Shown here piece by piece: positions 45,238 to 56,895 of a stretch of DNA of 64,000 bases. The stretch covers positions 10,368,716 through 10,432,715 of the forward strand of contig JAJEKV010000027.1 of assembly GCA_021234155.1 (NCBI GenBank). Direction: 5' to 3'. The notes below the pieces were generated by a model. That model was not told the DNA's origin, made no database searches, and saw only the letters and a program-made list of their open reading frames with translations. Made by a program: the position numbers and the translations under genes. Numbering within the stretch: the first letter of the stretch is position 1; every line of letters begins with the position of its first letter. This stretch comes from Isoetes taiwanensis. Its lineage: Eukaryota; Streptophyta; Lycopodiopsida; Isoetales; Isoetaceae.

Positions 45238-46533
45238 CTAGTAACAATTTGATGTGGTGATTGTTTAATTGCTAGCTAAAATAAGTAATGTGGCTTGGAG
45301 GGGCAAGGGTAAATAGAGGAACTTTTAAAGAGGTCATTCACATAAAGTTCATTATATGGATTTTGTGTATGTGGTATTTCGGGCTTAAACTTGATTATAT
45401 TATGTTGGACCAAGTAAAAATACTCACAGCGTAACATTGAACTTGAATGTACATTGAGATGAATTAATAGTCAAATTTGAGAGCATATGTGAATATGATC
45501 TACGCACCAGTTGATGAGTTATTGTGACTTTATGTGGTTACGTACATGGTAATCAATGAGTTTTTGTGCATGTACTTGCTATACATCCTCCTATCATTTT
45601 TGGAAGGATAGACGTTGATGATGGATATACTCAATTGGAGGAGTGCACATGCAACATTTAGGATATTTATAAGTGTATTTTGTAGCATCTAGAAGTGTAT
45701 CCACCCTGTTCTCTTAGCAAAACTTTATTAAGGTTGAGGGGTAGAGTTGTACAACGCAGAGGTGTCCAACAATGTAAGCATAAAAAGTTGTGGGCCAAGT
45801 ACTAACCTAGAATAATGTGTAATTTTTATCGAGAGAGTGGAGACCAATGCGATTAAACAAAAAAAAAACAAAGAAATGATTGCAATGCATAGAGATATAT
45901 GGAGGAGCTTCATTATGTCATGTTGGGTTCCATAAATGTTTAGTAAATTTTTTGCCTTCTCCAATTTGAACATGCTCATTCTGTACTGAAAACTCTTTGA
46001 AGTTTTTAAACATGTGTTACATCAAATTACCCAAGCTGGATCCCTAGCTAAATTATAAATATTAAAAAGAAGATCCATGATGTATGCATTGAATTTGCTA
46101 AGGAGACAATTCTATTCCAACAAACAAACGCGGAAACAAAGGATATACATTGGAAGTGACAAAGATAAATAATTTTAGAGCAACCTGCACAACTTAAATG
46201 AAATAAAGGGGTGTAAAGAACAAAAATAGAGTTGCTCTACTAATTCCATAGTTGCACTCCACATCTTCTGAAGTATTATTGAAGAACTGCAAAATAATAG
46301 ACCATTCTTTATATGCATAGTCCAGTCAATGAGCACTGTAAAAATTGATACTTATCGTGTTGAAGTTGAGCAGCCTGTAGATGCAATTTGAGTTCATTGT
46401 GAAAGCATGACTTCGAAGTATGATTTAAGCCACTTTGCTCTCGGGTCGTAGAGGGCTTCTGCACATGAAAAGGTAATTACTGAAAAGCTTGATTAAGTCT
46501 TTTAGGGAAGGTAGTTCCCAAAGAGCTAAAGAA

Positions 46534-46561
46534 ATAGAATAGAATAGAATAGAATAGAATA
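46534..46561 (+). repeat. (AATAG)n microsatellite
   Basis: About five AATAG units. Confidence 0.9.
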
Positions 46562-46873
46562 GGTTTTTAGCGTCCACGGAGACCAATTGGCCTATGGGAC
46601 CCAAACAAAAAGAGAGCAGCAAGCATATTACTGACAGGATTAAAAAACCCCCGCCCCAAAGGGTTTTCGAGGGAAAAACCTTAGTAGTAATAAGCATGCT
46701 GGCACACTGTACAATTGCATAGGACAGTTCAAGACCGTCCCGTAGGACACAGGGATGTGAATTCCATTAGGGCAAAAGAATACTTGAACACCTGCAAACT
46801 TCAAAAGTAAGCTATTTGATATGGTGGTGCTCGGGGGAGTCGCTGTGGAGAGCAAGAGAAGGAGAAAGAAAGT

Positions 46874-47007
46874 TACAAATGTTGATGTCAAAGCCTTATA
46901 TTGAAATTCTAAGCTAAAAATATCCATCACTAAGATAAGCTACAAATGTTGATGTCAAAGCCTTATATTGAAATTCTAAGCTAAAAATATCCATCACTAA
47001 GATAAGC
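46874..47007. repeat. 67-bp tandem duplication inside the Helitron
   Basis: TACAAATGTTGATGTCAAAG starts at 46,874 and again at 46,941; the two units look identical. Confidence 0.95.
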
Positions 47008-47692
47008 TAGTGATTAATATTAGATACGGATCTTGGAATTTAAAAGGGATGTTTAAAAGGCAAAAGCCTTTATAGCTATTTTGAGTAGAATCGAAGGAAA
47101 AGGCATTGACCTTTTTCTTAAGGCAGGAAATCATTTTAAAAGAAAGGCATCAAACATTTTCTTAAAGGGTTACTCTCTTTCAACTGTTTAAGAGGCAGAG
47201 AACGGACAGTAGGGGAGATCTATAGCAGACAGATGGCATTGACATTAGGGGTACAAACGGTGGACATCTTCAACAAATCATATCTGCTACAGTACGTATT
47301 CTTTGTGACCATCTGCCACAACTGCAACCACTCTGGTTAAGCAAATAGAGCTTAGAACGTTATCACGACTTCGTAATTCGAACCTTCAGAAGCCCCACTC
47401 CATTGCATTCATGTGTCTACCCTCTGCCAATAGGAACTAAAAGTCAGAATAGTGACTCAAGGTTGTTGTGTTAAAAGTGTTAAATTGCCGTGATAGATTA
47501 AAAAAATTATAAAGTCATTCGGCATTAACATGGTCTGCAAAAATAGTAATGGTCGATTCTCGTGGTCCGATAGACCAATTTCTCGCATGGCGACTATCCA
47601 CCCAAATAGCATAATCTGCTCACATCTATCTTCTTTTCACAACTACATGCTGGGGTTAGCAGCCTACCTGCAAGGCTGCACCTTAACAAATG

Positions 47693-48826
47693 AGGCTATA
47701 CCCCATCAAGACATAAAAACTCTGTGCAAATCATAGCCATTTATGTACCAATTCGCCAACGGGGTCACCAAACCATATGCCCTGCAGCAGACAAATGTTG
47801 AAATCAATTGCAAGAAAATGATGGCCAGACACTTAGTTATCTTCAATCTACTAAGAGAAAAGCTAGAATTTATAGCACTATAAACCACGCAACAGAAAAA
47901 CAGAAATAGAAGGGGTAACTTCACAGTAATTAAAGTCTTTTCTTGGTCTTTTCACAGCAATTTAGTCTCCCACTTTACATACCAAACGTGAGAATATGGA
48001 GGGCAGATTCTCTCCATTGTTAGGACAGTAACATTTCATTATTTTCACTTCGAAAGGAACAAAATGAAGAGTCTGATATATGTAAGGCTTGCAGAAGCAG
48101 GCAGAAGGGATCCCATTAACATGTATATAAATTGTCTTCATGCACAATATGCACAATAGCAGCTTGCCATTAAATGCAAATAGACAGTAGACAGCCAGCA
48201 TCTCTGACAGGCATTGGTTACATAATGCAAGCAACTAGCAATATGGCCACAAAAATATAGCAATCCATGTAACATACATACAATGAGGCTATACCCCATC
48301 AAGACACAAAAACTTTGTGCAAATCATAGCCATGTCTGCGCAACAGAAAAACAGAAATAGAAGGGGTAACTTCGCTGCAATTAAAGTCTTTTCTTTCTCT
48401 GAATAGATGTTTCAGATCTGCATGTTGATCTACATCATGCAATAGCCATTGTGAAGAGGCAAAAACAATGAGAGAAAAAAATGCGTGTTTCCTGCATTTT
48501 TTGATCTCCCACTGTACATACCAAACCTGAGAATATAAAGGGCAGATTCTCTCCATCGTTATGGTAGTAACATTTCATTATTTCCACTTCGAAAGGAACA
48601 AAATGAAGAGTGTGATATATGTAAGGCTTGCTAGAAGCAGGCAGAAGAAATCCCATTAACATGTATATATAAATTGTCTTCATGCACAATATGCACAATA
48701 GCAGGCTGCCATTAAATGCAAATAGATAGTAGACAGCCAGCATCTCTGACAGGCATTGGTTACACAATGCAAGCAACTGGCAATATGGCCACAAAAATAT
48801 AGCAAGCCATATAACATACATACAAT
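47693..48826. repeat. Large tandem duplication inside the Helitron
   Basis: Unit 1 (47,693-48,283) and unit 2 (48,284-48,826) share GAGGCTATACCCCATCAAGA at the start, a CATACCAAACSTGAGAATAT block, AACAAAATGAAGAGTSTGAT and ACAATATGCACAATAGCAG. Unit 2 lacks about 50 bases and carries a different middle section near 48,400-48,500. Confidence 0.9.
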
Positions 48827-50041
48827 GGATAAAATAACAAAACTTGGCTATGGCAGAGGCAGATCCATAATTCTTCCCACTACTGCCTCACATTTCATTT
48901 TTGAAAATAGAATAGAATAGAAGACGTATCCGAAATGTGTCCAGCTAAAAGGCCCAGCTCTTGGAGCAGGACTTTATTATAGATGTTGCTTATAATGTTG
49001 CTTATAACAGGAAGAAAAAATTCAGACTCGCTCCAATAATCTACTGGAGGATCAAAATGCAACAAATATTAGACACCGAGGCTCTCTCTCAATCTAAGGT
49101 ACCTCTGTTTTCAGCTCGATATATGTTGGAACTGCATATTCTATGGCCCAGAAAGTTCATAACTAAGACTGCCTACCTATATCTAGAATGTCACCATAAT
49201 AACTTCCATTATTGTGTGTAAGCAACTTCACTGTGTACCAACTGCCTAATTGGTGCTTATCCTTTTGATGGAGTTTAAAATAAGGTTTCAAACAAACGTC
49301 TTCCAAGTAGTTATAGGTATCAAACACTGATAGAATTCAAGATGGAACAAAGCTCTAGAATTTACCTCTATGGTATTGTTAACAACTCCAAAAGAACCTT
49401 GAAAAGAGTACCATGGAAAGGAAAATACGTGACAAATGAAAGATGCTAACTCTGGGTTCCTCTCAAGAAATTTAAAGATATGAATCATAGCATGGAAAAT
49501 AATTCAATCAATACTTTAACAGGAGTAATTGTAAAAGGGGGAACCAACCTAGAGGATGATAATGCTTACCTTGTTGAGCTCTATTTTGTGGTCTTGATGT
49601 TTTAACCCAACATGGAAAGAAAAATGATTTTAAGCTGTCGTTTACAAAATCGGTCTATCTCAAGCTAAACCTGAAATGCAAAATCATCTCAAATGTTTTC
49701 TCTCAGATTTTTTTCATGTAATACAGAATGAAATTCAATTAGAAATAAGAGTACCTTCTGAATTTGTCGCCTCCTGATGCCCTTGTGGCTCCAGTTACAT
49801 GGATCGATCTGCAAAAGAGTAAAAGCCATGCAAAGGTGAGGAAAACAACCGAAATTAAAAATGCTAAATGTAAAAGCAAATGAAATGCGTGAATGTGATA
49901 AAAATCACAGTATATGTTAATGGATCTCATCTTGAAAGAAAAAAAGAGGAGAAAGAGACTTACTGCAGAAAAATATGCCAAAGTTCAAAAATGCAAGGCT
50001 CGTTCTGGCATCACCCTAAGTTGCTTGATCTCCCTAAGCAG

Positions 50042-50221
50042 GCCTGGACGTTAAATCACAAAAAAAAAGTCGTTTCGTTATCTGGCCGGAAGCGACTATG
50101 CTTGCTCCAAGAAATACATCGACATCGGCAGACCTGGACGTTAAATCACAAAAAAAAAGGTGTTTCGTTATCTGGCCGGAAGCGACCATGCTTGCTCCAA
50201 GAAATACATCGACGTCGACAG
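50042..50221. repeat. 90-bp tandem duplication near the Helitron 5' end
   Basis: CCTGGACGTTAAATCAC starts at 50,042 and 50,132. The units differ at only a few bases and give a doubled DVDVFLGAS, MVASGQITK peptide on the minus strand. Confidence 0.92.
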
Positions 50222-50510
50222 TTTGTAGAGCATCCAGATCTGGCGATGGGCGGCGATGGTGTACCGGTGCCATATCTGACCTCGAAAATTGGAAGTCCGT
50301 ATCTTTACCTATATCTTATCCCGAATATAAATTTCTACGGAGGACAAAGCCCACCCTAAAAAATCATAGGGGAATTAATTCTTTTCAATTTTTGGATAGC
50401 CGGAGTTTTTTCCGGCATCTAAAACTCCTTAAAACCTTAGGAAATCGTGTTAGAAAAATTCCAAAAAAGTTTTTGGACCATACCGGAAATTTCCAAATTA
50501 ACAAAGTAGA

Positions 50511-50834
50511 TACATGGGATTCGACAAAAGAATTTTCTGAAGGCCCAGACGCATCAAACCTCGACATTGATACATGCTGAGCATGATCTGAAGACGTTCT
50601 TGAAGTCTCTGAGTGTTCCACAGTCTAATCTGAGAAGATTGGACTGATATTATTGATTTGATACTATTTATTGACCTTCTAAGCTATTTTGATGATTGAT
50701 CTATGTTCCTAAGATTCTTATTCACCTTGTATTACCTTCATATCAATGAAAATTGATTGCCAAGTATTCAAAAAGTCGACTGTCATGATCTTTTAGTATT
50801 CTTGCATCACAAACATTTTTAAAGTAAAGAATTC
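50511..50834 (+). repeat. Gypsy 5' LTR, second part
   Basis: Continues from the Helitron's far side and matches 58,710-59,033 with one difference by eye. The true LTR end is probably somewhat beyond 50,834, since the shared match is cut off only because the 3' copy is interrupted at 59,034. Confidence 0.93.
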
Positions 50835-51525
50835 CTTCATTTTTTCCTGCATATGACCATCTGCACTTCATCTCCCATCTTATTTGCACCTGTGTGCACA
50901 AAAATTTCGAAAAAATCCCATTCCAAACTCAAGTTACTATTTTCTGCATTCTGTCTGATGCAAATTTAGACTGATATCCACAAAACAGTGCCAAAAAAAT
51001 AGTTTTAGTGATTCAAATCATGATTTGACAGCATGCACCTTACCTTTGAAGTCTATATTGCATCTTAGTTTTGGAATTTCCTCAAATTTCAACCTACAAC
51101 TCAAGTTACAAAACTCTGAGCTCTGTTTTCAGTTTTGACTGATATTGACCAAAATTTGACCCAACTTTGAGATCGAATATCTCACAAATTAAAACTCAGA
51201 CTTGGTCAAGATCTTTACCCTTGCTTGCCTACAACTTTTTTGAACAAGTCACAGTCATCTGACCTTGGAAATCAATCTGTCTATAAGATCTGCATCGATT
51301 TGAGTAAGGGGTCCAAATTCCAGAATTGGGAAAGGTATGCAAACTCTGTAACTGAGCTTTTTCTTTGGAAAATTCTTGTGTAGATTGATCACGTTAAGTG
51401 ATCTGGAGGTTCTAACCCCAACTTGAGTGAAAACTCAAGTTGGCTTCTTGTGTTTGACTCTCTAAGCCAGGTTGGGGGTCAACGTCTTGGAGGTTCTACC
51501 GAGATCTTCCTGGATCTCAAAACTC
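50835..51525 (+). other. End of the 5' LTR and leader of the gypsy element
   Basis: No coding content. The junction between LTR end and primer site could not be placed, and no standard primer-binding site was recognised. Confidence 0.5.
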
Positions 51526-52440
51526 ATGGCTCCAAAACAAAAATTTCCAGCAAAACAAGAACCAGTAGAAGATATTGATGCATCAGATCATTGCAGAGAA
51601 AGGCCATTGCATTCAAGTTTCTCAAGTAGCCTGCTTCAGAATATGCCATATCAATTTGAATTAAATGTCCCTGTTCCTTTGCCTACTTTTGATTCCAGTA
51701 TGAGTGCTAACAACTTCTTGAGAATATTTGAGGATTATTACAGAGACTATGGCTTCAAGAAGGGCTGCAAGCTCTCAGAATTTGAAAAATGTTTCAAAGA
51801 AGAAAGTGAGGCTGGTGCTTGGTTAACTTATGAAAAGTTAATGGGCACCACTTCATGGGATGAACTTGTCAAGAAGTTTCTGGATAGATTTGGTAAGTTA
51901 GCTGCTCCAAAAGATTTGGTTAATGAATTGCAAGGTTTCTCTATACATGCAAGAGAGAGTGTGAATCAGTACAAGGAGAGGTTTAGTACATTTATGAGCA
52001 GGTGTCAAAGAGCACAAGTCACCATCCCAACTCTGTTTTTAGTCACTGCTTTTATTAATGGTTTGGAGAGAAGACCAGATATCCAAAGGAAGTTGCTCAA
52101 GATTCAAGCTTTCTTTGAAGGGTTTGATTCCATATACAAAGTCTTTTGCCAAAACCACTGATTTAACTCAGATGCTCTCTACCTTGCCTGACAAGCATTA
52201 TGTTCCTCACCACAAGCATGACCCGTTTTATCCTGATGCTACTGATGCACATTATGATCACCACCCTTCTATTCCAATTTATGCCATACAGAAAGAAAAG
52301 AAGAAATCTAAAGATGAGGAAGCAAGTTCTCGGGGTTGCGTATGAAGTCGATTTATCAAAAGTTCTTGAAGCTCTAGCGAAAATAACCAAACAATTGGTT
52401 GAACTCAAGGCTGCAAGAACAATTAAAACTTACCACTGAA
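51526..52440 (+). pseudogene. Gypsy gag
   Basis: From the ATG of MAPKQKFPAKQEPVEDIDAS the frame holds the retrotransposon gag domain: FLRIFEDYYRDYGF, GAWLTYEKLMGTTSWDELVK, KFLDRFGKL and VNQYKERFSTFMSRCQRA, ending at 52,161 in a frameshift. The downstream part continues in other frames (VDLSKVLEALAKITKQLVEL near 52,345-52,420). Confidence 0.88.
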
Positions 52441-52493
52441 TGTATTCATTGCAATAGGAATTCTCACCCATCGAAATTTGCTATTGGCAAGTG

Positions 52494-52577
52494 TGCCCCA
52501 AATGTAATAGAAAAGGCCACTTTGGAAAGGAATGTCCTGTTTGTTCTTTTTGTAAAGAGGTTGGCCATCTTGATGCT
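52494..52577 (+). pseudogene. Gypsy gag double zinc knuckle
   Basis: One frame reads CPKCNRKGHFGKEC and CSFCKEVGHLDARC, two perfect CX2CX4HX4C nucleic-acid-binding knuckles. The frame differs from gag upstream. Confidence 0.9.
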
Positions 52578-52886
52578 AGGTGTCTTTGTTAAGGAATATT
52601 TTGCTAAGCGGGAAAAAGAGAGCGAGACCAGATTCTAAGCCCCCATGAGATTTGCTTTGAACCAAGCACCTCTATAAGATTTATTCAAGCTCTGAAGTTC
52701 CTAAATCAAGAAGTTATGGTGGTGCAAACTAGAAGCATGAATGAAGCTCAAGTACATGCTTTGAACCAAGTAGGCATTCTCTTGCCGGGCCTTCACCACC
52801 AGTAGTGGAATCACCGCTCAAACCATAGCTCCACCCCTCGGCAAAAATATGGTAAGAAAGATCAAGACTTTGATGAGGTTGATGCT

Positions 52887-53597
52887 TTGCTTAAAAATTC
52901 CAAGGTGAGTGTGGATCTTTTTACCTTATTAAAGATTGCACCTAGCTACAGAAAAAGGGTACTTCAACAAACTAATGGTGAGGTATTAAATGCTTGTGTG
53001 AATTTTACTGATGCCACTAACCTTGAAGAAGACCCTGGTGCATTCATATGTTCAGCTACTTTAGGAGGTTATACCTTCTCAAATGTGTTACTTGATGGGG
53101 GATCTCCCCTAAATATTATGCCATATCATGTTATGAAGAAATGTGGTTTCGAGGTGGACAAGAAAGCTTCTATACTATTGAGATCCTTTTATAATGCTAA
53201 GATCACTCCCATTGGTGTGGTAACTAAAGTGCCTGTTAATATAGAGGGCATAATTGTAGCTGCCAACTTTATTGTGGTGGCTTTTGAAGACATAGGGGAT
53301 GAGTCTGATATCTATGATTTACTTTTAGGAAGGAGGTGGTTAGCTACTGTGGATGCTAGACCAATTTGGTCTCAAGGGAGATGTACCATCTCCAATGGCT
53401 CTCAGACTGCTACAATCTATAATCAAGATGGCTCCTATGGTTCCAATGAGGAGGTAAATTTTATTAAGGAAATGCTAATTGAAGAACCTTTGGGATCTTA
53501 CAGAATACAAAATGCAAGGCCAAGGAAATATGAAACAGTTCCTCTCATCATGGAATGTGCACTTCCCAGCAAACAAGGGCCATCAGGATTCTTATGA
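52887..53597 (+). pseudogene. Gypsy aspartic protease
   Basis: The frame carries VLLDGGSPLNIMPYHVMKKC, the catalytic box in the DGG form common in plant gypsy elements, and DIYDLLLGRRWLATVDARPI, the second conserved block. A TGA at 53,596-53,598 separates it from the RNase H that continues in the same frame. Confidence 0.88.
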
Positions 53598-53598
53598 T

Positions 53599-53977
53599 TT
53601 GATGGAGGTATTTCTAAAAAACTAAATATTGCATCATCTGCTGCTATCCTGAAAGATTCCTCTCATAAACTTTTAGCTAAAGTAGGGAGGATCTTCCCCC
53701 AAATTACCTCTAATGTAGCAGAATATAAGGCTTTGATTGCAGGACTTCAGGAAGCCAAAGCTATGGATATTGCCAACATTCACATTTTTGGTGACTCACA
53801 ATTAATTTGTAGACAAGTTTCAGGAGATTACCAAACAAAAAATGCAGACATGGAGCTCTTAAAAAACCAAGTAATGGGAGTGATTTCGAGTTTTGCTTCA
53901 TGGGAGATTACTCACATACCAAGGGAAGAAAATGTGGAAGCGATACCTTATGCGGGGAAACTCTCATGGCACATCTA
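53599..53977 (+). pseudogene. Additional RNase H domain upstream of the reverse transcriptase
   Basis: In phase with the protease, the frame reads FDGGISKKLN, VAEYKALIAGLQEAKAMDI, IHIFGDSQLICRQVSGDYQ and ITHIPREENVEA. The D-E-D-D catalytic set of type I RNase H can be traced: D of FDGG, E of AEYKAL, D of GDSQL, and the last D is lost to a frameshift right after REENVEA. It is of the plant/archaeal RVT_3 type. Confidence 0.8.
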
Positions 53978-54229
53978 ATCAAGGAGCTATTCCGGAGGAA
54001 GACCTTGATGCTAGTGAGGTAAAAGCTCTTTGTCCTATTCTAACCATTAATGCATCGAGAAGAAAAGGATCTTGAAGAGATTACCATTACAAAAAATGGT
54101 AAAACTAGAACCCCTGTTTGTTGGAGATCTAATTGAATACTAAAATAGGGAGAATATACAAATGTTCTTTGAAGAAAGGAAGGATGTGTTTGCTTGGGAT
54201 TATTCTGAGCTTCTTTGGAATTAAAGCGA

Positions 54230-54960
54230 GGTATGCCAATTTGAAATCAAGATTAAGGAAGGGTGTAAACCTGTTTTTCAAAAACTGAGAAGGATTAATG
54301 CTTCATTGATGGGACTGATTAAAGATGAGTTGGATAAAATGCTAGATGCAGGTGTTATTATTGAAATTATCAATCCGTAATGGGTGTCTTGCATTGTACA
54401 CAGAGAAAAAAAAGTGGTGCCTTAAGGATCTGTATTGATTATCGAGACCTCAACAAAGCCACCATCAAGGACTGCTACCCCTTGCCTTTTCTAGAAGAAA
54501 TCTTATATCTTTGAAAGGGGGAGAGAGGTATACTCATTTCTAGATGGATTTTCGGGGGTTTAATCAAATTGGCATTAAGGAAGAACACCAACCCAAGACC
54601 TCTTTTATTACCCCTTGGGGAACTTATGCAATGAAAAGAATGCCTTTTGGACTAATGAATGCACCTGCTACTTTCCAGAGGGCTATGGATGTTATTTTTA
54701 GGCCCATGTCTCCTCAAAAATTGAGTTTATTTGGATGACCTTTGTTTAGGATCTCACCCTACTAATCATTTGGAATTCTTTGGCAAAAATATGTTCTTTG
54801 TGCAGAAATCTGAGTCAACCTTAACCCAAAGAAATGTATTTTCTTTGCATCCAAAGGCCAACTTTTGGGACATGAGGTATCCAACAATGGCATACAAGTG
54901 GCACAAGAAAAAGTTGAAGCCCTCAAAAAACTGGTGCCTCTCAAAAACTTGAAGCAGGTC
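54230..54960 (+). pseudogene. Gypsy reverse transcriptase
   Basis: Blocks in order: FQKLRRINASLMGLIKDELD near 54,280, [10 protein letters not shown] near 54,340, DFRGFNQIGIKEEHQPKTSF at 54,547, RMPFGLMNAPATFQRAMDVI near 54,640, and the catalytic YLDD at 54,728-54,739 in a shifted frame. Stops and frameshifts are frequent. Confidence 0.9.
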
Positions 54961-54970
54961 AAAAGTTTTA

Positions 54971-56510
54971 TTGACTAGTTTTCTTAGGATGTATATTCCT
55001 AATTTTGCTCACATTATAAGTCCTATTTCTAAGCTGACAAGAATAGGCAGGATTTCCAAATCTGAGAGCAAGTATGTTCCTGTCACATGGTCATCAGATT
55101 GCCAAGAGTTTTTTGAGTTGCTTATAAAGTCCATTTGTGAAGCAACTCTTCTTAAAAAACCTGATTTGGACAAGCCATTTGAAGTCTACATTACTATTAC
55201 TAAAAAGGCCATAGGCCTAGCTATTCTGCAGGACAAGCACACTATAGCTTTTGCTAGAAAACAATGGAGTTCAACTGAAGAGAAATATACCAGAATGGAG
55301 AAGAGTGCTGCTGCTCTCATGTTCCTCATTGACAGACAAGGTCATTTACTATTGAAAAGTCCAGTTCAAGTTTATATGAAGCAAAATCCGACAGGTTTGT
55401 TATTTGGTAAAGCTACCTCTAAACCAAAAATTCAAAGGTGGGCTTGCAAGCTGCAAACCTTTGATATTTCCATAAAAGAGTTACATCAGGTGAAGAGTCC
55501 CAGTCTTTATTTACCTTACATTTTCTTTGATCATGAGGATGTAGTAGAAGTTGTTGACTTTGTGGATGCCTTAGCCTATTTACAGACAGATGATGAAGAG
55601 CAGAATCAACAAGATTGGCAGCTACCTATAAAGAATTTCTTACAATTCAAGGAAATGCCTTCAGGACTGATCTCGAGCCAGCAAAGGAGATTTAAAGAAA
55701 AGTGCAGGCAATTCAAAATGATTAATGATGTTTTGTGTAAAGTCAACAGGGATGGACTATTACTGAGGTGTGTCAATGAAGAGGAAACTGCTTTGATCAT
55801 TAGAGAAATGCATGAAGGAGTATGTGGAGGCCATTTTGCTGGAGATACTACTGCCAAGAAAATTCTCAGGTCAGGTTATTATTGGCCTACAATATTTAAA
55901 GATTGTTATACTGCTATAAAATCTTGCCACAAGTGCCAGATATTTGGCAAGAGGATCCTTCTCCCAGCTGCACTAAACCCCATAATTTCTCCAGGACCTT
56001 TTCAAATATGGGGATTAGATTATATTGGTCCTATTCACCCCCTTCAGGGCAACATCAGCACATTATTGTAGCTCTGATTATTTTACCAAATGGGCAGAGG
56101 CAATTCCTTTAAGACAAAGCATGCCATTACAACAAACAAAGTTCTTACATGAGTATATTTGTGCGGGTTTGGTATTCCTCTACAATTACATTCTGATAGA
56201 GGTACCCCTTTGTGAATGAAGTTATTACTAATTTATTGACCATTCTTAAAGTCAAACATACCAAGAGTTCCTCCTACTATCCCCAAGGTAATGGTCAAGC
56301 AGAAGCTACTAATAAAGTTTTGAAGGGCATTTTGCAGAAAACAGTGGATGATAATCAAAAGGATTGGCATGTCAAACTGGTGGATGCCCTATGGGCTTAT
56401 AGAGTCACCATTAAAGCAGCAACCACTCATACCCCTTTTAACTTAGTTTATGGCATTGAAGGCGTGCTTCCAGTGGAGCTTGAGCTTCCATCTCGAGGTT
56501 AGCTCATAAG
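54971..56510 (+). pseudogene. Gypsy RNase H and integrase
   Basis: A 366-codon frame starts in the RT connection (FLRMYIPNFAHIISPISKLT) and passes an RNase H whose first catalytic box is degenerate (VYITITKKAIGLAILQ instead of the TDAS form). The integrase zinc finger follows (REMHEGVCGGHFAGDTTAKK, SCHKCQIFGK; H-H-C-C), then GLDYIGPIHP with the first Asp. A frameshift near 56,040 moves the rest to other frames: the second Asp box near 56,190-56,215 is only readable across a frameshift, and YYPQGNGQAEATNKVLKGI at about 56,277-56,330 holds the Glu. Confidence 0.9.
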
Positions 56511-56575
56511 TTGTGTTTGCCTTTTGAGTATGCTTTGCGGAAAAGACTGGATACCCTTTTGCATTTAGAAGAATA

Positions 56576-56895
56576 TAGAATGGAAGTTTGAGAATGCTAA
56601 TTTGCTTAAAAAAGCCAAGGATTTGGCTGCTTTCAAAGCTGCTCATAAAATACAAGGGACTTTCAAGACTAAAGAATTAGTTCTGAAATGGAATAAATCA
56701 AGGGAAGATTCGGCTAGTAAGTTTGAAAATCTTTGGGAGGGCCCCTATGAGGTGTTGGAACCTGCAGGCACCAATTCTTATTGGTTGAAGGAATTAACCC
56801 GAGGGGATGCCACTTCCAAATCCTATCAACACTATCCACACGAAAAGGCACTGATCAACATATATGTTTGTCTCTTTTTATGTTCTAGAACTTAG
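56576..56895 (+). pseudogene. Gypsy integrase C-terminal end
   Basis: KFENLWEGPYEVLEPAGTNS, YWLKEL is the typical GPY/F-like end of plant gypsy integrases. No chromodomain follows. Confidence 0.85.

Larger units (their letters stand above)
45210..50510 (-). mobile_element. Helitron (non-autonomous), 5,301 bp
   Basis: Read on the minus strand, the element starts with TC (TCTACTTTGTTAATTTGG, from 50,510) after host A and ends with the stem-loop GCCCGGCAACGTCGGGC, a 7-base spacer ACCATAA and CTAG at 45,210, followed by host T. These are the diagnostic Helitron features: 5' TC, 3' hairpin plus CTRR, insertion between A and T, no target duplication. The uninterrupted sequence in the 3' LTR proves the ends exactly. 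No Rep or helicase domain is present, so it depends on another copy. Exon-like pieces with splice signals lie on the same strand (for example 49,753-49,808 and about 49,372-49,460, reading FICHVFSFPWYSFQGSFGVV), consistent with captured gene fragments, which I cannot identify. Confidence 0.93.
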
